Below are positions 1 to 12,500 of a stretch of 64,000 nt of DNA, one piece after another; the first letter of the stretch is position 1, and each line of letters opens with the position of its first letter. Origin of the DNA: Halichondria panicea (Eukaryota; Porifera; Demospongiae; Suberitida; Halichondriidae). The position numbers were made by a program, and so were the translations under genes. The DNA lies in the NCBI RefSeq assembly GCF_963675165.1, contig NC_087386.1, positions 3,788,169-3,852,168 on the forward strand, in the 5' to 3' direction. The notes beneath the pieces were generated by a model, which made no database searches, had not been told where the DNA came from, and saw only the letters and a program-made list of their open reading frames with translations.

Positions 1-282
1 ACAGGTGCAGTATGCCAGTCGGCTTGACTCCCTGAGTGTGCTACATGTAGTAGAATCATGGCATGTATTTTTTGTTGTTATATGCCTATCCTAAATTTAG
101 CTATTAATAGTACATCGTGCCTGAAGTAGATCAACGACAGAGCACATTGTGTTGGTGACACCCTCCCTTTGCTGAAAATTGTAGATGAACAATTTGTAAT
201 TTCACTATAACATTGTGTCATAATTATGTTTGACATGTATGTTTGAATTAAACCCCAACTTAGTATCTAAATGCAAATTTTA

Positions 283-345
283 GGGGGGGGAGGGGGAGGG
301 TTGGAGGTATCCCCCTTCCCCCCCCCCCCCCCCCCCCCGCCGTAT
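283..345. repeat. Poly-G / poly-C hairpin-forming tract
   Basis: A run of G (about 283-299, interrupted) is followed by a long run of C (about 311-338) and then GTATGACACC. The same order, poly-G, poly-C, then a GTATGACACC end, recurs at about 62390-62547. This points to a dispersed element rather than chance homopolymers. Confidence 0.6.
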
Positions 346-3329
346 GACACCTTGGCAAACCCCACGTGGGCTGTGGTCTGCTTGCCTATCTATGCACAGC
401 AATGTGCAGTGTATGTGAGCTTGTTTTGCCCTGTCGCAAGTGAGATTTATATACCTTTCATACTTGTTTAAGAGGAAGAGGTTAGAAGAATGTGCAGAAT
501 GCAGTCATGTTTTCTATTGACCTGACAGTAGTACACTTCGAGCATACAGTGCTATAGCCCTATCCCATTCAAAAGAGCAGTGGCTAGATATTCATATAGC
601 CAGCTCTGGGTAAATAGGGAGTGTTAATTTGATTCAGTGCGGCTGTAAAGTCAGGTAAAGTAGGTGGTCTGAAGAGTGGGTTGTGTACTTTATGCAGCTA
701 TTGATCGAATGAATCTCCACAATCTTTGCCTTCAAATTTTATTATTTGCTCCTTGTTAAGAGTGTGGTTAAGAGTACAGTAAGTGCCCATAGTGGGTAAT
801 TATATCCATCCAACTTGTGCATGTGGTCAGAGTGTGTGAACCAATGGTTATCTTGTGTGGACTTTGCACCACACAACAAAGACACCAGACATTCACTAAT
901 GGTGTGACAGTGTAGCCCTGATAAGCCCTAATTGTCTGCTAGACAAACTTGGTCTTAATTAGTGGAGTATCCACTTGACTTTAGTGGTTGTTTGTGCTTC
1001 TAAGTGGTCAATTTGGAATGTGTGTATAAACTGTGAGGTCAGTTTGGCACATGTCTGTGGCATGGAGCCACTGGGCTATGTGCCTTACAAGTGAGTAAGC
1101 TGATACTGCATTGGCCCCATAGTCTTGGCCACTTTAGATTTCTGTGGGTATACTCAGTAGCTTGATGAACACACAAACAAAATTATTGACCTCTCCATCA
1201 ATTAAGCCCTATTGGCGCGCATGTGTACAATGTAATTTACACACAGTTTAAAATCATTGATCATAAGTATACCATTGGGGTTCCTACATGTACATGTATG
1301 TGGGCTTTAAGCACTCAAATTGTTTGCTCGCTTACTTTCAAGAAACATTATAATGTGCTGTCAGTTATTTAGCACCTGAACAAGGTCAAGTTTGTACATT
1401 GAGCTTGCATTCATCACAATCGTGACACTGTGTAACCACCATGTAACTGAGAGCCATACACTTTTAGGAACACCACTGATACCACTTAATGTGTGCTTGT
1501 TTTTGTCTCTATATTTACTCACATGTAAGTGTGTAGAGGTCTGTAACAGATTAGGGGTGGGTTCTATTCACATTTGTGTGGCTGTCATGTTATTGCATGG
1601 CTGCTTGTCCCCCTCAAGAATGTCTGTAGTAATGATGAGTGGGAATAGAATGCATTGCCATTGTGATCACTCACTACACCTGATCTACATGGTCCACCAG
1701 TTCACGGAAACCCACGGTTCGACCCAACTTAGTGTGTCATGATTGATTTAGTAGTAATTAGCCTGTTAGCAATTCTTCCAGCCACTTTTTGAATGATGAT
1801 TGTAGGTATAGGCCTATCAAAAAGCTTAATTGTTAGCATAATATTCAGTGGATAAACAGTGTGTGGTGGTGGGTTAATTACAGTGCTGTTAGGTGGGTCC
1901 TAGGGCGCTGTTACCAGGTCGGTTGTAATGTTGTCATAATTATGGGCTTAATCATGCATAGATAGTTTGAAGTGGTTCAATGTTTTGTACTGTACAACAA
2001 AAGTTTTCAAAACATTCTTCTACTGCAAATGTTGTGTTGTGCATTGCTAGTCTTGACTTCTATGCAATAATTTAACCTGTTCCTCCAGAAACCGTTCATT
2101 GTATATAATGATGTACAATCCAAAATTATTAATTGCTATTGCCTGACCAACTCTTATTACGGTATGCAGAGAAAGTACATTCATGAATCCTCAGCTGTGT
2201 CTGCTATTCATGTACCACTCCTCGTTGGGGGTGTAGGTGCTGAAATGTGAGCACTATCATGAATAGTTTCTGTCATAGTAATACTGGTGACCTTCATAAA
2301 GAGTGAACCAATTTTTGGGACGCTTACAAACTGTAATCTACAGATGTCAATAAATTAGAATACAAAATAAATGATAGTACAATGTAATGATTGATACTGC
2401 ATGTGACCTTGACCATGCACGTCAGGGTTACACGGTAATATTCGATCGTCTTCGTTTAGTACATCCTGCTTCAACTGGCTGGCTATATAGTTGTGTAGAA
2501 AGTTGAATCCATGTGTAATTCTTTGGCGCCACGAAGATCCTGTTGCTCAGAAATGGTTACATCCTCAATTCCTAAATAACACCGTTCTTATAGCTTAATT
2601 GCTACGTCCAATGGATTTCTTACTAATCTGAGATTCTTAAAGTACGAGCTTGTTTTACCAAGTCTGTGATTATGAGTCCACTAGCTGCATGTTGTTGTTG
2701 TTGTTTATCGCTCGAAGTCCATTTAGGAACTTCCTTCCATGGATAACACAATGGCTAGTAGTCATCTGTGGTGCTCTTCCTCTGTTTTGTTGTATCTTGT
2801 TTAAATGAATTCTAAAAACTCCTGCTCATCAATACCAGCTTGATCTAATCCCTGAAATGTCCTACATACATGCAGTTTTCTATTTGGTGTGGCGTACCTT
2901 ATTCAGATATGTGATTCTCTTTTTCCATTGCATGCATGTCTGCATGTATCTGCTAAACGACCAGCAAATGGTACATATTGCTATTCCCGCTAATCCTGCC
3001 AGACCCTGCCATCTTTGATTTACGGTTTGGGAGATGCTAGGTGTAGGATATATATAAGTACGTAGTGTAGCTATGTTACTGATCCTTTGCTGCCTCACTG
3101 CCGCAATATACATGTATGTAAGCGTTAATTAGCTCAAGGTGTTTACATTGTTAGTAACTACTTGTTGTTTACAACGCAATTAACACGAGTGTAAGGCTTT
3201 CAGCCAGCATGCACACCACAAAGGGCGAGTTTGTGGTGAGATAAATGTTGTAGAGAAGGGACAGTCCCTGGTGTTTTGCTACTGGTAACTTTCTGTGGTG
3301 ATCAAGTTCCTGTTATTGTAACCTAACTA

Positions 3330-3475
3330 AAGGGAATATTACTTTTCCCGTATCAATGGGTTCCGTATTGCTAACCTCTGAACTGTGATTAATTTAGCAG
3401 TAGGGAGTGTTACTTTTCCCTTATCAATGGTTTCTGTATTGCTAACCTGTATAGACTATGGTTAATTTTCCTGTT
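3330..3475. repeat. Diverged tandem duplication (about 80 bp)
   Basis: Two successive copies share the core ACTTTTCCC-TATCAATGG followed by a TATTGCTAACCT segment. They are imperfect, so the duplication is not recent. Confidence 0.6.
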
Positions 3476-4424
3476 CCTCTGTCATAATCAGCATACACTG
3501 CTAATTTATGAGTCGATTGTTGTAAAAATATCAGTGTACATGTATATCTCTGTAACATCAAGACAGGAGTCAAAGAAACAAGGGGAAGTGCAACAACTCG
3601 ATTTTTATCGTTTCTGGCTCATTGCTTCTAGTGTCACTGGGCATTGTTGGCATTATTTACTACTAGTACAGATAGCTACAATCGTTTGCAGTATTGTAGG
3701 ATAGCAACTTTTTCTATGTATCTTATTATGAGATATGACCAACCTCCTCATAGTCAATCATATTGACAGTGCAATGCACGCACTTTCCTCCATAAAACGT
3801 TGTGAGTCATGACCAACCTCCTCTGCTGTGTTGGTTAGTTCCCACAGATGCTTCTTCCTGATTTAATCATTAAAAAGATGATATGGTATTGGTCAGTCGA
3901 TCATATTGGCCATGCAATGTAATTATTCTGCAGGTACAGTGGGTTCATGCTGTAAACTCTCACCTTTAGTGGGAGTACATTGTGATGTAATTAATTAAGT
4001 CCTTTTATGTGGTTAGCTGGGTTATTCTCTTGAGAGCCTTTCTCAGACTCAGGTCCCTGCATGTCTTTTATGTGCTAATTGGATTATTACCTCTCAGCGT
4101 GGGACATGTAAGGATTGCTGTACACAACCACTCCTTTTCAGTTGCTAGAAACTCCCGCTATGTTACTTTTAGCTTTGTTTGGAATACCCTCTAGAGAGTA
4201 GGTCTTCTCTTTGTGTCTCTAGCCCGATTTGGAATAAGTTGTTGTTAGTGGTTGTATTGGTAGTATGATTGTATGCAGAGATACATGACTTTGTACATGC
4301 AGTCATTGTGGTAATAATAATTATGTACTTTTGGGAGGCCGACAGTGTAAATAGCTCACAGTTATGCTATAGGAGGCTATTAAAGAGATAGCCACCTTTT
4401 TGCATTTGCTATAGACGTATACAG

Positions 4425-4578
4425 AAGATTTCAGGTTGGTTTGCAAAAGTTGAAGTGCAGCCATCCTTGACCATCTCGTTCACACACTGTACAAACATGT
4501 ATGTTTTACTTCACTAATGCAATTAGTGGTCATGGTTGACTGCACCTCAACTTTTTGCCAACCAACCTGAAATCCTCC
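4425..4578. repeat. Inverted-repeat MITE-like element
   Basis: The left arm begins GATTTCAGGTTGG and the right arm ends CCAACCTGAAATC. Arms of about 50 nt pair with a few mismatches around a short spacer. No ORF is present. The structure fits a non-autonomous DNA transposon; the superfamily is not clear. Confidence 0.7.
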
Positions 4579-4794
4579 GTAAGTGTGTTCCTACGATCTA
4601 ATTAAGAGACCACAACATTTCAATCTGTGTGACGTGGAGGTACCAATCTAATCTACTGGCTATAAATACACACATGTACAACCATAATTAGCACATGTAC
4701 AATTTTATACATTTTTACACTAAATGATCGACCATGAGTGTTGCTAAAAAGAATGCTAATTAAGGGTTCACAAACTTATTATTAAGTAGCGACA

Positions 4795-5040
4795 CAAACA
4801 AGTTTTGCTACGCACTATTCTGAAAAGGCTGCAATCGTATTCCCAAGTAAGCAAGACTAGGCATAACTCGAGAACCAAGCATAATTATTTTGCAAAATTC
4901 AATTGAAATGTGGCTAGAAGCCTATAGAAACTCTTATATACACTTGCATTTCATTGATATTTGAGTTCAAAGACACACACTCACAAACACACTAACCGTA
5001 TACCTCGCTTGGCGCACCGAGGCATAATTATTATGCACAT
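4795..5040. repeat. Dispersed repeat, copy 1 (second copy about 41500-41765)
   Basis: It shares several blocks in order with 41500-41765, including CTGAAAAGGCTGCAAT, AAGCCTATAGAAACTCTTA and ACCGAGGCATAATTA. The copies are in the same orientation and moderately diverged. Confidence 0.7.
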
Positions 5041-6002
5041 GCATGTACATGTTGTGTATAATATATATGCTCAAGACATGCTAAATTGGGTTGGCATGTT
5101 TTGTGATTGTGGCTATAAAGCATATTATATAATCATGTGCCCCCAGGTGTGTATGAAGGTCATGTAATTGATCTTAATTTGCGTGTACCTAATCTGATTG
5201 TGTCCATTATGAATTAGCATGACACTGGTATGCAGGTAAGGCAATTGGTGGTGGGAATATCTGCAATATGTGCATATTAGCTTTGACTGTGACTTCTATA
5301 CGGATCATGTGGTTTGCATATATTGGGTTTACTCGTAATGCATAATACTAATAGAATTACCATATAGCGCCAATTTTCGAGTGCCAAATATTTGCCGATT
5401 TTATTTTTAACGATAGTGGTTCAACTGGAAAGTGAACACAATGATTCCAAATATCACAGTCATGATTTAAGGTTTGAGGTCAATATGCAAAATTATACAC
5501 ATTGGACATGCAGGCATGGCCTAATGTAGTAAGGTATACTGTAATGCTTGCTAAATTCTATGTATTGGTTACTCGAGAACTTGTTTGTGTGTGATTTAGC
5601 AGACTGATTGTGGGAAGGATAGTGAAATGGCTATAGTTTAGATTTTATGATCGACCCTTTATACATGTATATCAGTATGTCCAGTGGTGTATATATCTTC
5701 TTGTTATCATCGGGGGGGAGGGGGGGGGGGGGGTATATTAAAAGTGTACCATAAGTATTGTAGGAAGTATTTTTACCCATGAGTATGTTGGAGAATTTCA
5801 GTAGCAATCACTTTTTTGTTGGTGTCATGATGAACATTTAGTATATACATGTAGTTAATAAATTGTAAATGTTAAATGTTAATTCTTATCCTGTTTGTTT
5901 GTGATTCATAGTAACTTGCAGCATTGCTATGCCTGTGAGTGGCTTCTTGCTTAACACATACAAACAATAAAATAATGATTCCTTGTTTGTGTTGTTTTGC
6001 AG

Positions 6003-7065
6003 GTTCATGTGGGGCATATCCTGAAGAAGGCGTCTATTTCCAACCTTAGGCTGTATGACTCAATGGAGCTAGCTATGAAGGAGAATGCTGGTATGCTGAA
6101 GTTGTACTATATACCCTAGTGGAATGTTAGTGGGCTTTGCCTTTAATCGAGTGTCAATAGTTATGAAATCACGGTATTCAAGTCCCCAAGGATATAGAGT
6201 TGTAGTGCCTTAAATTCCTACAAATAACCGTGTTCATGGACTGCTTGTAGCACGCATACTTGATGTGTGGTTCTATAATGTTTTTTATACTGCAGAGAGT
6301 GACATTGATGATATGGAGGCTCGGCCATTACTAGGTATTGTTGTGCAATGTAAGTGTACACTATTATATGTGATATGCTGGCCGACTGAGCTTGTTGCTG
6401 CAAACGAATGAAAGCATAGAAAAATAGAATCTGGCTACATTTGTGCTCGAAGCTACATGAGACTTTTACTTAGCTAAATTTAAGGAGCCAAATAACCTTT
6501 CACAAAATAATCCTGGATCATTTACCGCGGTAGCTCTACTTTAAGGATGGAGGACTAATTCATCATCTTTTTAGCCCATTTCCTTTTGAAAAGAGGACTC
6601 AGTTTTTCATTTTGGTGTATGATTAGCAAGAGTGCTAATTAGAGTTCTTGTTAACACTCTTAGGTATAGTGAGACCTGTGGCTTCTACTTGAACAATCAG
6701 TTTTTTGTGCTGACCTATCTGTTTTAATATAAGTCACTTAACACTATCCAGGTAGCCAGACCAATTAACCATTTTCACCAATTAGAATAAGGCTTCATCA
6801 GAAGTCCAATTTCTATCACTACCTTTGCAATGAGTCAGCAGCAAAATTTACCCTTTGCCATTTAACTTTTGCGCTCTGGCAAGGATCAGTAGGTTTTGCG
6901 ATTTTGTTTTTGCAAAGTAACCAAAGTTTGCATGTGTTAGATGCTCGCAAAATATTCTAATAATACACTATTTTTCAAGGCAGCCTGGCTTTGACTATAC
7001 CACATGTATAAGTCTTGTCTGCCACATTTTGTGCAGATGGTGAGCGTTCATCTCTCAACTCTTAA
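6003..7065 (+). CDS. C-terminal exons of an unidentified protein (partial)
   Basis: Three exons join in phase: 6003-6090, 6296-6334 and 7037-7065, ending in TAA. Each is bordered by AG and GT, the first acceptor follows a T-rich tract, and an ATTAAA signal lies at 7076-7081. The tail reads VHVGHILKKASISNLRLYDS and runs on for about 30 residues. It contains EARPLL, which fits the acidic dileucine sorting motif [DE]xxxL[LI], and ends LDGERSSLNS. Such a tail would suit a membrane protein sorted to endosomes or lysosomes, but this is inference. The upstream exons were not identified and I do not recognise the family. The gene is followed by the bHLH gene on the same strand. Confidence 0.55.
6845..6970. 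repeat. Dispersed repeat family with TTAGATGCTCGCAAAA core
   Basis: Shares CTGGCAAGGATC, TAGGTTTTGCGA and GTTAGATGCTCGCAAAA with the copy at 25735-25890. Shorter relatives occur at 42480-42531 and, inverted, at about 62810-62870. Copies end near ATTCTAGTAATACGGTA. Confidence 0.6.
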
Positions 7066-7751
7066 GAAACAAAAAATTAAAGGTAAGCAATCATAATTGT
7101 CTGTATCGTGACAATAATTAAGCTAGGCTTGAGAAGATGCAGTCATGCGTGTATGATATGTTCCATAGACCAAACTGTTCAAATCAAATTGCCCTGCCAA
7201 ACACTGTACTGGATTTCAAGGGTATAACCTTACATGCTAGTGTGCATGGTATGTATGTGTTGTGGTCCCGGGGAGGCTAGAATGTTTCTAAAGCGTACAG
7301 CATAACATTACAGCTCATCACTTGTCAATGGTGGAAGTTCGCATGTACTCTATTGAACTGCTACTCAAGTGATGCCCATATTTGCATGTTCAGCAGAAGT
7401 GATTATGTCTGTCAATTATGTCATTAAAAACTGCACTCAAAAGATGGAATGATGTGAAGTGTATGTACTTGGTGTTTAAGAATGGTCTTGTGTTTGCAGG
7501 GAACATCTCAAGTGCACAAGTATTAGTACTGTACTACTCTCTCAGTTTATGTGACTAATAGTTTATGTGACTAATATTTATGGTAGAAGTTTTTTAATCT
7601 TTTTATAATTATTTATTTTTAATAATTTTAAAGTAATTATCAGTCTGTCAAGCGGCGAGCACGCACAAACCCACAGGAATGCACAATGAATATCATTACC
7701 TCTAGTAACGTGTAAATGACACATCAAAGCATTCCTTTGGCTTCTGAGGTG

Positions 7752-7758
7752 TATATAA
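7752..7758 (+). promoter_or_regulatory. TATA-like box of the bHLH gene
   Basis: TATATAA lies 107 bp before the chosen ATG at 7865, in an otherwise open upstream region (7066-7864) with no other gene. The spacing allows a 5' UTR of roughly 75-80 nt. It is inferred from motif and position only. Confidence 0.5.
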
Positions 7759-7864
7759 TGGCCCGCTAGAACAGAACGAGTAGATCACTTGAGAAACAAG
7801 CGCTTCATCCAGTCATATTACTATTGCAGCCAGTGCTCTTACACATGCCAAGTGTGCTTTAGCA

Positions 7865-8953
7865 ATGATAACTAAGATGGCAGAATCACCTACATCAAAC
7901 GGCATGGTCCAGCAGCCTACCAGTACCCTGGTGCAGACTCCTTCCTCCACTGCAAGCTCTTACAAGAGAGAAAACTCACCTAAATCTCCAACCCAAGATT
8001 CACTCTCTAAGAAGCGTGCTAGGAATAGGCATGTGCCTTACCAAAACAGCAAGAGTCCCAGTGGCAGTTGCTCCAGCTCAGACGAAGGTAGCGATGAAAA
8101 CGATACAGGAGACTTTCCTATAGTTGTGGAATCCAGAAGCAAGAGGCTGCAAGCGAACAGCCGAGAGAGAAAGAGGATGCATACCGTGAACTCTGCATTT
8201 GATGAACTAAGAGAACTTGTGCCAACCTATCCATCAAATAGGAAGCTCTCCAAGATTGACACACTCAGATTAGCATGTACCTACATTCAAGACTTGGTTT
8301 CTGTCCTCCACCAAACAAGAGCCATGCAGAGTATGCAAGGGGATGAATTGGCTCAATTTCCTATCTATGGAGATGGCTATGGACTGCCTGGACCTTACTC
8401 GCCATGTTTTAATGTGAAGACGGAAGCTTCTATCTCAGAATTCCCTGCATTTACCAATTACAGGATGCCTTCAACCTGCATGACACCTGTAAGTGGTTTG
8501 CGTATGGTGTTTTAATCATTAATTTTAGCAGATACACTAGAATTATAGCCCATGTACACCGAACTCCGTTCACCATGTTTTTTCATCCTACAGACATGTG
8601 ACTCGGATTACAGCAATTCTGAAACAGAGACACACAGCCCACCTTACCTGCCGCCAACATCGCATAGTGGCCTACCAGCTGGTATTGCAGTGAGACCTCC
8701 ACCACTTACAAGAACCAGTAGTGATTCAGCTGCACAAATTCATAGGCCAATGGCACATGCAACCGTGAGTGTCACTGGTGGGCCTTCACATTCACAATCA
8801 CAGCGACAGATGACCATCCCGTCTCCATTAGCAACCCATGCCGTGCAGCACACTGCGCAGCCACTTCTGTCAAATGAACTCGGTATTCATCACTCACCTC
8901 CCGTGTGGCAACGGTGTGGGAGTATGCCCACCTACCCAGTGTACGGGCAATAG
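7865..8953 (+). CDS. Group A basic helix-loop-helix transcription factor
   Basis: Two exons, 7865-8488 and 8594-8953, are joined in phase 0 across a 105-bp GT-AG intron and give 327 residues. The bHLH domain spans about residues 93-148. The basic region is [13 protein letters not shown], with the E-box-contacting Glu at about 101. Helix 1 contains [13 protein letters not shown] and helix 2 contains [17 protein letters not shown]. Low-complexity Ser/Thr/Pro sequence flanks the domain on both sides; the C-terminal half is rich in Ser, Pro and His. The protein should dimerise with an E-protein and regulate development. Helix 2 resembles the Twist/HAND/paraxis/TCF21 side of group A, while the basic region and loop are less specific, so I give no orthologue name. 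Another ATG at 7877 is possible. The gene faces the exchanger tail-to-tail. Confidence 0.93.
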
Positions 8954-8974
8954 GAAAACTCACTTTATGTAAAA

Positions 8975-8980
8975 ATTAAA
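8975..8980 (+). promoter_or_regulatory. Poly(A) signal variant of the bHLH gene
   Basis: ATTAAA lies 22 nt after the bHLH stop codon. The rest of the 8954-9549 gap to the convergent exchanger is AT-rich and shows no coding exon. Confidence 0.45.
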
Positions 8981-9549
8981 TCACTGTTTTAGTATCGTTT
9001 TTATTGTCAGAACTTCACCCTTCCTGTTTTATTGTTTATATATTTATTTTGTCAGCGGATTTTTGATCAGTCACTCATCAATAATATTATTATATTGTTT
9101 TGTACAAATATTCACGTTCCCTGCATGCATGCATCATACCAGCAATAATAATTAATTTTTTTTACCAGATTTGTGACTTCTGTTAACCTCTAGTCTATTC
9201 TCGAGATAATTTTTGTTATAGAATTTGGACACAAGTATAGCTATTATTATTATTGGTACGTTGGCCATTCAGTCAATCAATCCTTACAATTTGCATGCAT
9301 TATGGATAGTGTGATAATTATATTATTATACAACCCACTATTAACATCTAGTCTTGAGACCTTTTGACCTGCATACATTGACTTAGTTTTAACCATTCCA
9401 CACCATACACATTACAGTCTACTCCCTATATGCGATTCCTGTTTACATTAAGAATAATCTATACAGCCGTAATTATATATGCGAGTTTTTTTGGACAAAA
9501 CTAAAACGTAGTAGAGCTAAAATAGTACTCATGAGTTGATACTAGTCAA

Positions 9550-12500
9550 TCACACTTGTGTTTCGACAGATGGACAAATTTGGGTTTCAGCTTCTTCACT
9601 TTGTTCAAGAAAATGATATTCTTGATGCCCTGCTCCTTCTAGTGCTATATCATTCGGATTGTCCACAGGTTCTTGGTCAATATCAGAAACTGTTTTTTCG
9701 CTAGATGCTTTCATCAGATTACTCAGCCGTCGTCGCCGGCGATACTTGTTTTTGCGAGCCCTATGCTTTGATTGAATGATATCACGACGAACATTGACAG
9801 GCTCAAAGTGGTGATCTTCATGCTCCCTGTCTGTAGTAGACAGAACGTGGCCGAAATGATCTGCGTGGGGCTAAATAGAAATACATACATCAACCTACGT
9901 ATGAGGGCACAATGTTGTGTATATAAAAATAACACTCTTAGCGACGACTATTATGTGCAATAATTACGTGATGCTATATACAAAGTGCATTACTGTAACA
10001 CCTTTTGGCAGCTGTAACAGAATGTTTTGTGCTTTGTGCCTAAACTCACATTGGCAAAGCTAGCAGCAAGAATGTCGTTCAAGGAAGGAATGCAATCTTC
10101 TTCGGACAATGCTTCTGAATAAATTCGAGGAGTAGGGGTTCCCGCAGGTGTCAAGTGCTCTGGAATACAAAAGAGCAATATGACATTGGCCATAGATACA
10201 TTTGATAGAGATCGAGATACAAACACATTAACTGCAGCAGTGGTTACTACGTGATCGCTAACAACAGTGAAGGTAGATCAATGTAGGTGATTAAGACTTA
10301 GAAATTAAAATCCAGAAACCCAGCACGTAAAAATAACAGTGCTCCCAAATATTCGGGTTCAAAATCTTACGAAGTGGTTAGTATGGTTTTGCAGAACAAT
10401 TCAGTTAACAGAGTTTCAGTTTGTCACTTTACAATAAAATAATTAGAGGCATTGAAGCAAGAAAGCATTGTATAATTATACAGCAAGCGCTTATTGGTGA
10501 TAATTATTGTAATGTCAACTGCAGCCATAATTATACACACTATGGAGAGACAATAGGTACGTACTGCACATCCATTCAGTAAAGAGGAAAAAATAATTAT
10601 TAAGTGGTGCACCACGTACAAAGCGTATACACGTATAAACTGCACATTTTAATACCGAAACTGTGCTTTGTCATATGCCGTAAAACCTAAATACATTTCA
10701 AAACCAGATTCTGCACAACATCTGTCGTATCAACAACTGACAGATGCTGGAGGGTCTTAGTATACAAAGCTAAACACAAAGTGGGTGTACCAGTTTCTCT
10801 CAGATATGCAATATAGAATGAAGTTTCAGTTCTCTGAATGTTTACGGAATCCTACATTTGTCCACACAGAGAAGGACGCACAAACAACGAGAACAGAGAA
10901 GACAGATGGAGAGGCTTACTAAACAAACATATCTGTATGACGTATATGCATGTATACACGTATCTGCTGTATCTAATTATGAAGATACACCCAAGATGGA
11001 CACACAAATTGTACCTAAACTTCACATAGGTTGCACTTGAGCTAAATTATCCCTTTTGTAAGTGTACATAACACTGTCAGCTATACAAGTGAAAAGTACA
11101 CAAACAACCTATTTTAGAATCACCTACTACAAACAGAGATCACTGAGATGTGCTGTGAAGTACAACATTACTAATTAGCCACATGCTGGCAACTTTTCTT
11201 AAACACAAAAACCACGTAAATACCATTGTTACAAAATTCTTCTCGAGTTTGTTCCACTGAAGCAATTAACTTACTGTAGTATTTATGAGTTTATTAGGGA
11301 TGCGCATCAGTATGTGACCTGGCTACACACCTGCATGGCTGGATAGGTACATGTGCAATAAGAGTTTTAGAGCTGCTGCTTGATTTACATTACATTTGAC
11401 GGTTAGTTCACAGGGTTTCATGGTACATTAATGACGTATAATATTGTCAATTCAAATTTCATAACCATGAGAAGCATTAACAATGCTACACAGAATCAAT
11501 AGTAATTCTATTTGTTATTTAAGTGGCCTAATGCCTATCAGTTACTATAGCAATAGTGTAACACTTGTTTGTTACCACTTCTAACATTACAAGCTTATTA
11601 GTGCCTGGAGTCAAGCCAAACATCCATTGAGTCCCCACTTGGAAAACAGCACTTAAACTACTCTAAGTAAAGTGCTCTAATGGCATGGCAAACACATGAG
11701 CAGGCCAAGTGCTTGAGGGATTGTTGAATGTACGCATGAACATGTGCATTAGACCTCCTCGATATATATACATGTATATTTATATTCTAATTAATTCACA
11801 CTGCAGCCATAACTGCGATTTAAAATGGACTAGAACCAGTGTTGATAGCTATCACAATGTGGAATTCTCCTGTATCACATATAATCACTGCAATTCCTCT
11901 CTTTGTGTACAAGCAAAGAAGAAAAATGTATACCCCAACAAATAATGGACATGTAATATGGAAACAACCGACTATGAGGTTGCAGGATATTCCAGTAAAT
12001 AAACAATGGTTGATTACCAACTGCTAACAGTTACTCAATAACAAATAACTGTTAATCCCACCTTTGCAGTTATGAATGAAATGTTTAAAGTTGGATCAGG
12101 TATCCATTTTATACACATAAACATTTGCTGTTTTTGTTTTGATCCTGCTCATAGAGCATCTAAGGTTTTTATGCTATTTCAAAAAACGTGTCTGGAGCTA
12201 TAATATTATTATGTTGATTGTTATGTTGCTAAAGGATATCTCATTACCCAACCACAGGTATACAATTAATCCGAGCTTGGTTACAAAACAAAATAGCGAA
12301 GTAAGTGTACTTTAAATGTTAGTTTAATCGTACACGTACAAGTATAATAATTTTATGCATGTTCACCATAAATTATTCTATATAATACAGTACGTCTTTT
12401 GATCTCCTCAATTGGATGACACCTCCCCATAACCTCCCCATACATATAATTTTCAAAAGAAGCTGCTGCTCAATGGTGTGCATAATTATGCATTTATATA

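Larger units (their letters stand above)
1..6002. other. Non-coding 5' flank, probably introns of the gene ending at 7065
   Basis: No confident gene was found. A possible plus-strand exon lies at about 1049-1095, reading LAHVCGMEPLGYVPY before a GTGAGT donor. Another open stretch lies near 2171-2230. I cannot link either to a family. The rest holds an inverted-repeat element (about 4425-4578), a dispersed repeat (about 4795-5040), a duplicated 80-bp block (about 3330-3475), G/C homopolymer tracts at about 283-338 and 5711-5732, and the start of a TACCGTATAGCG-type repeat near 5360. Confidence 0.5.

Noticed and set aside
271-471. Proline/glycine-rich open frame
   Set aside because: Produced by poly-G and poly-C tracts of a repeat; no start context, exon border or family.
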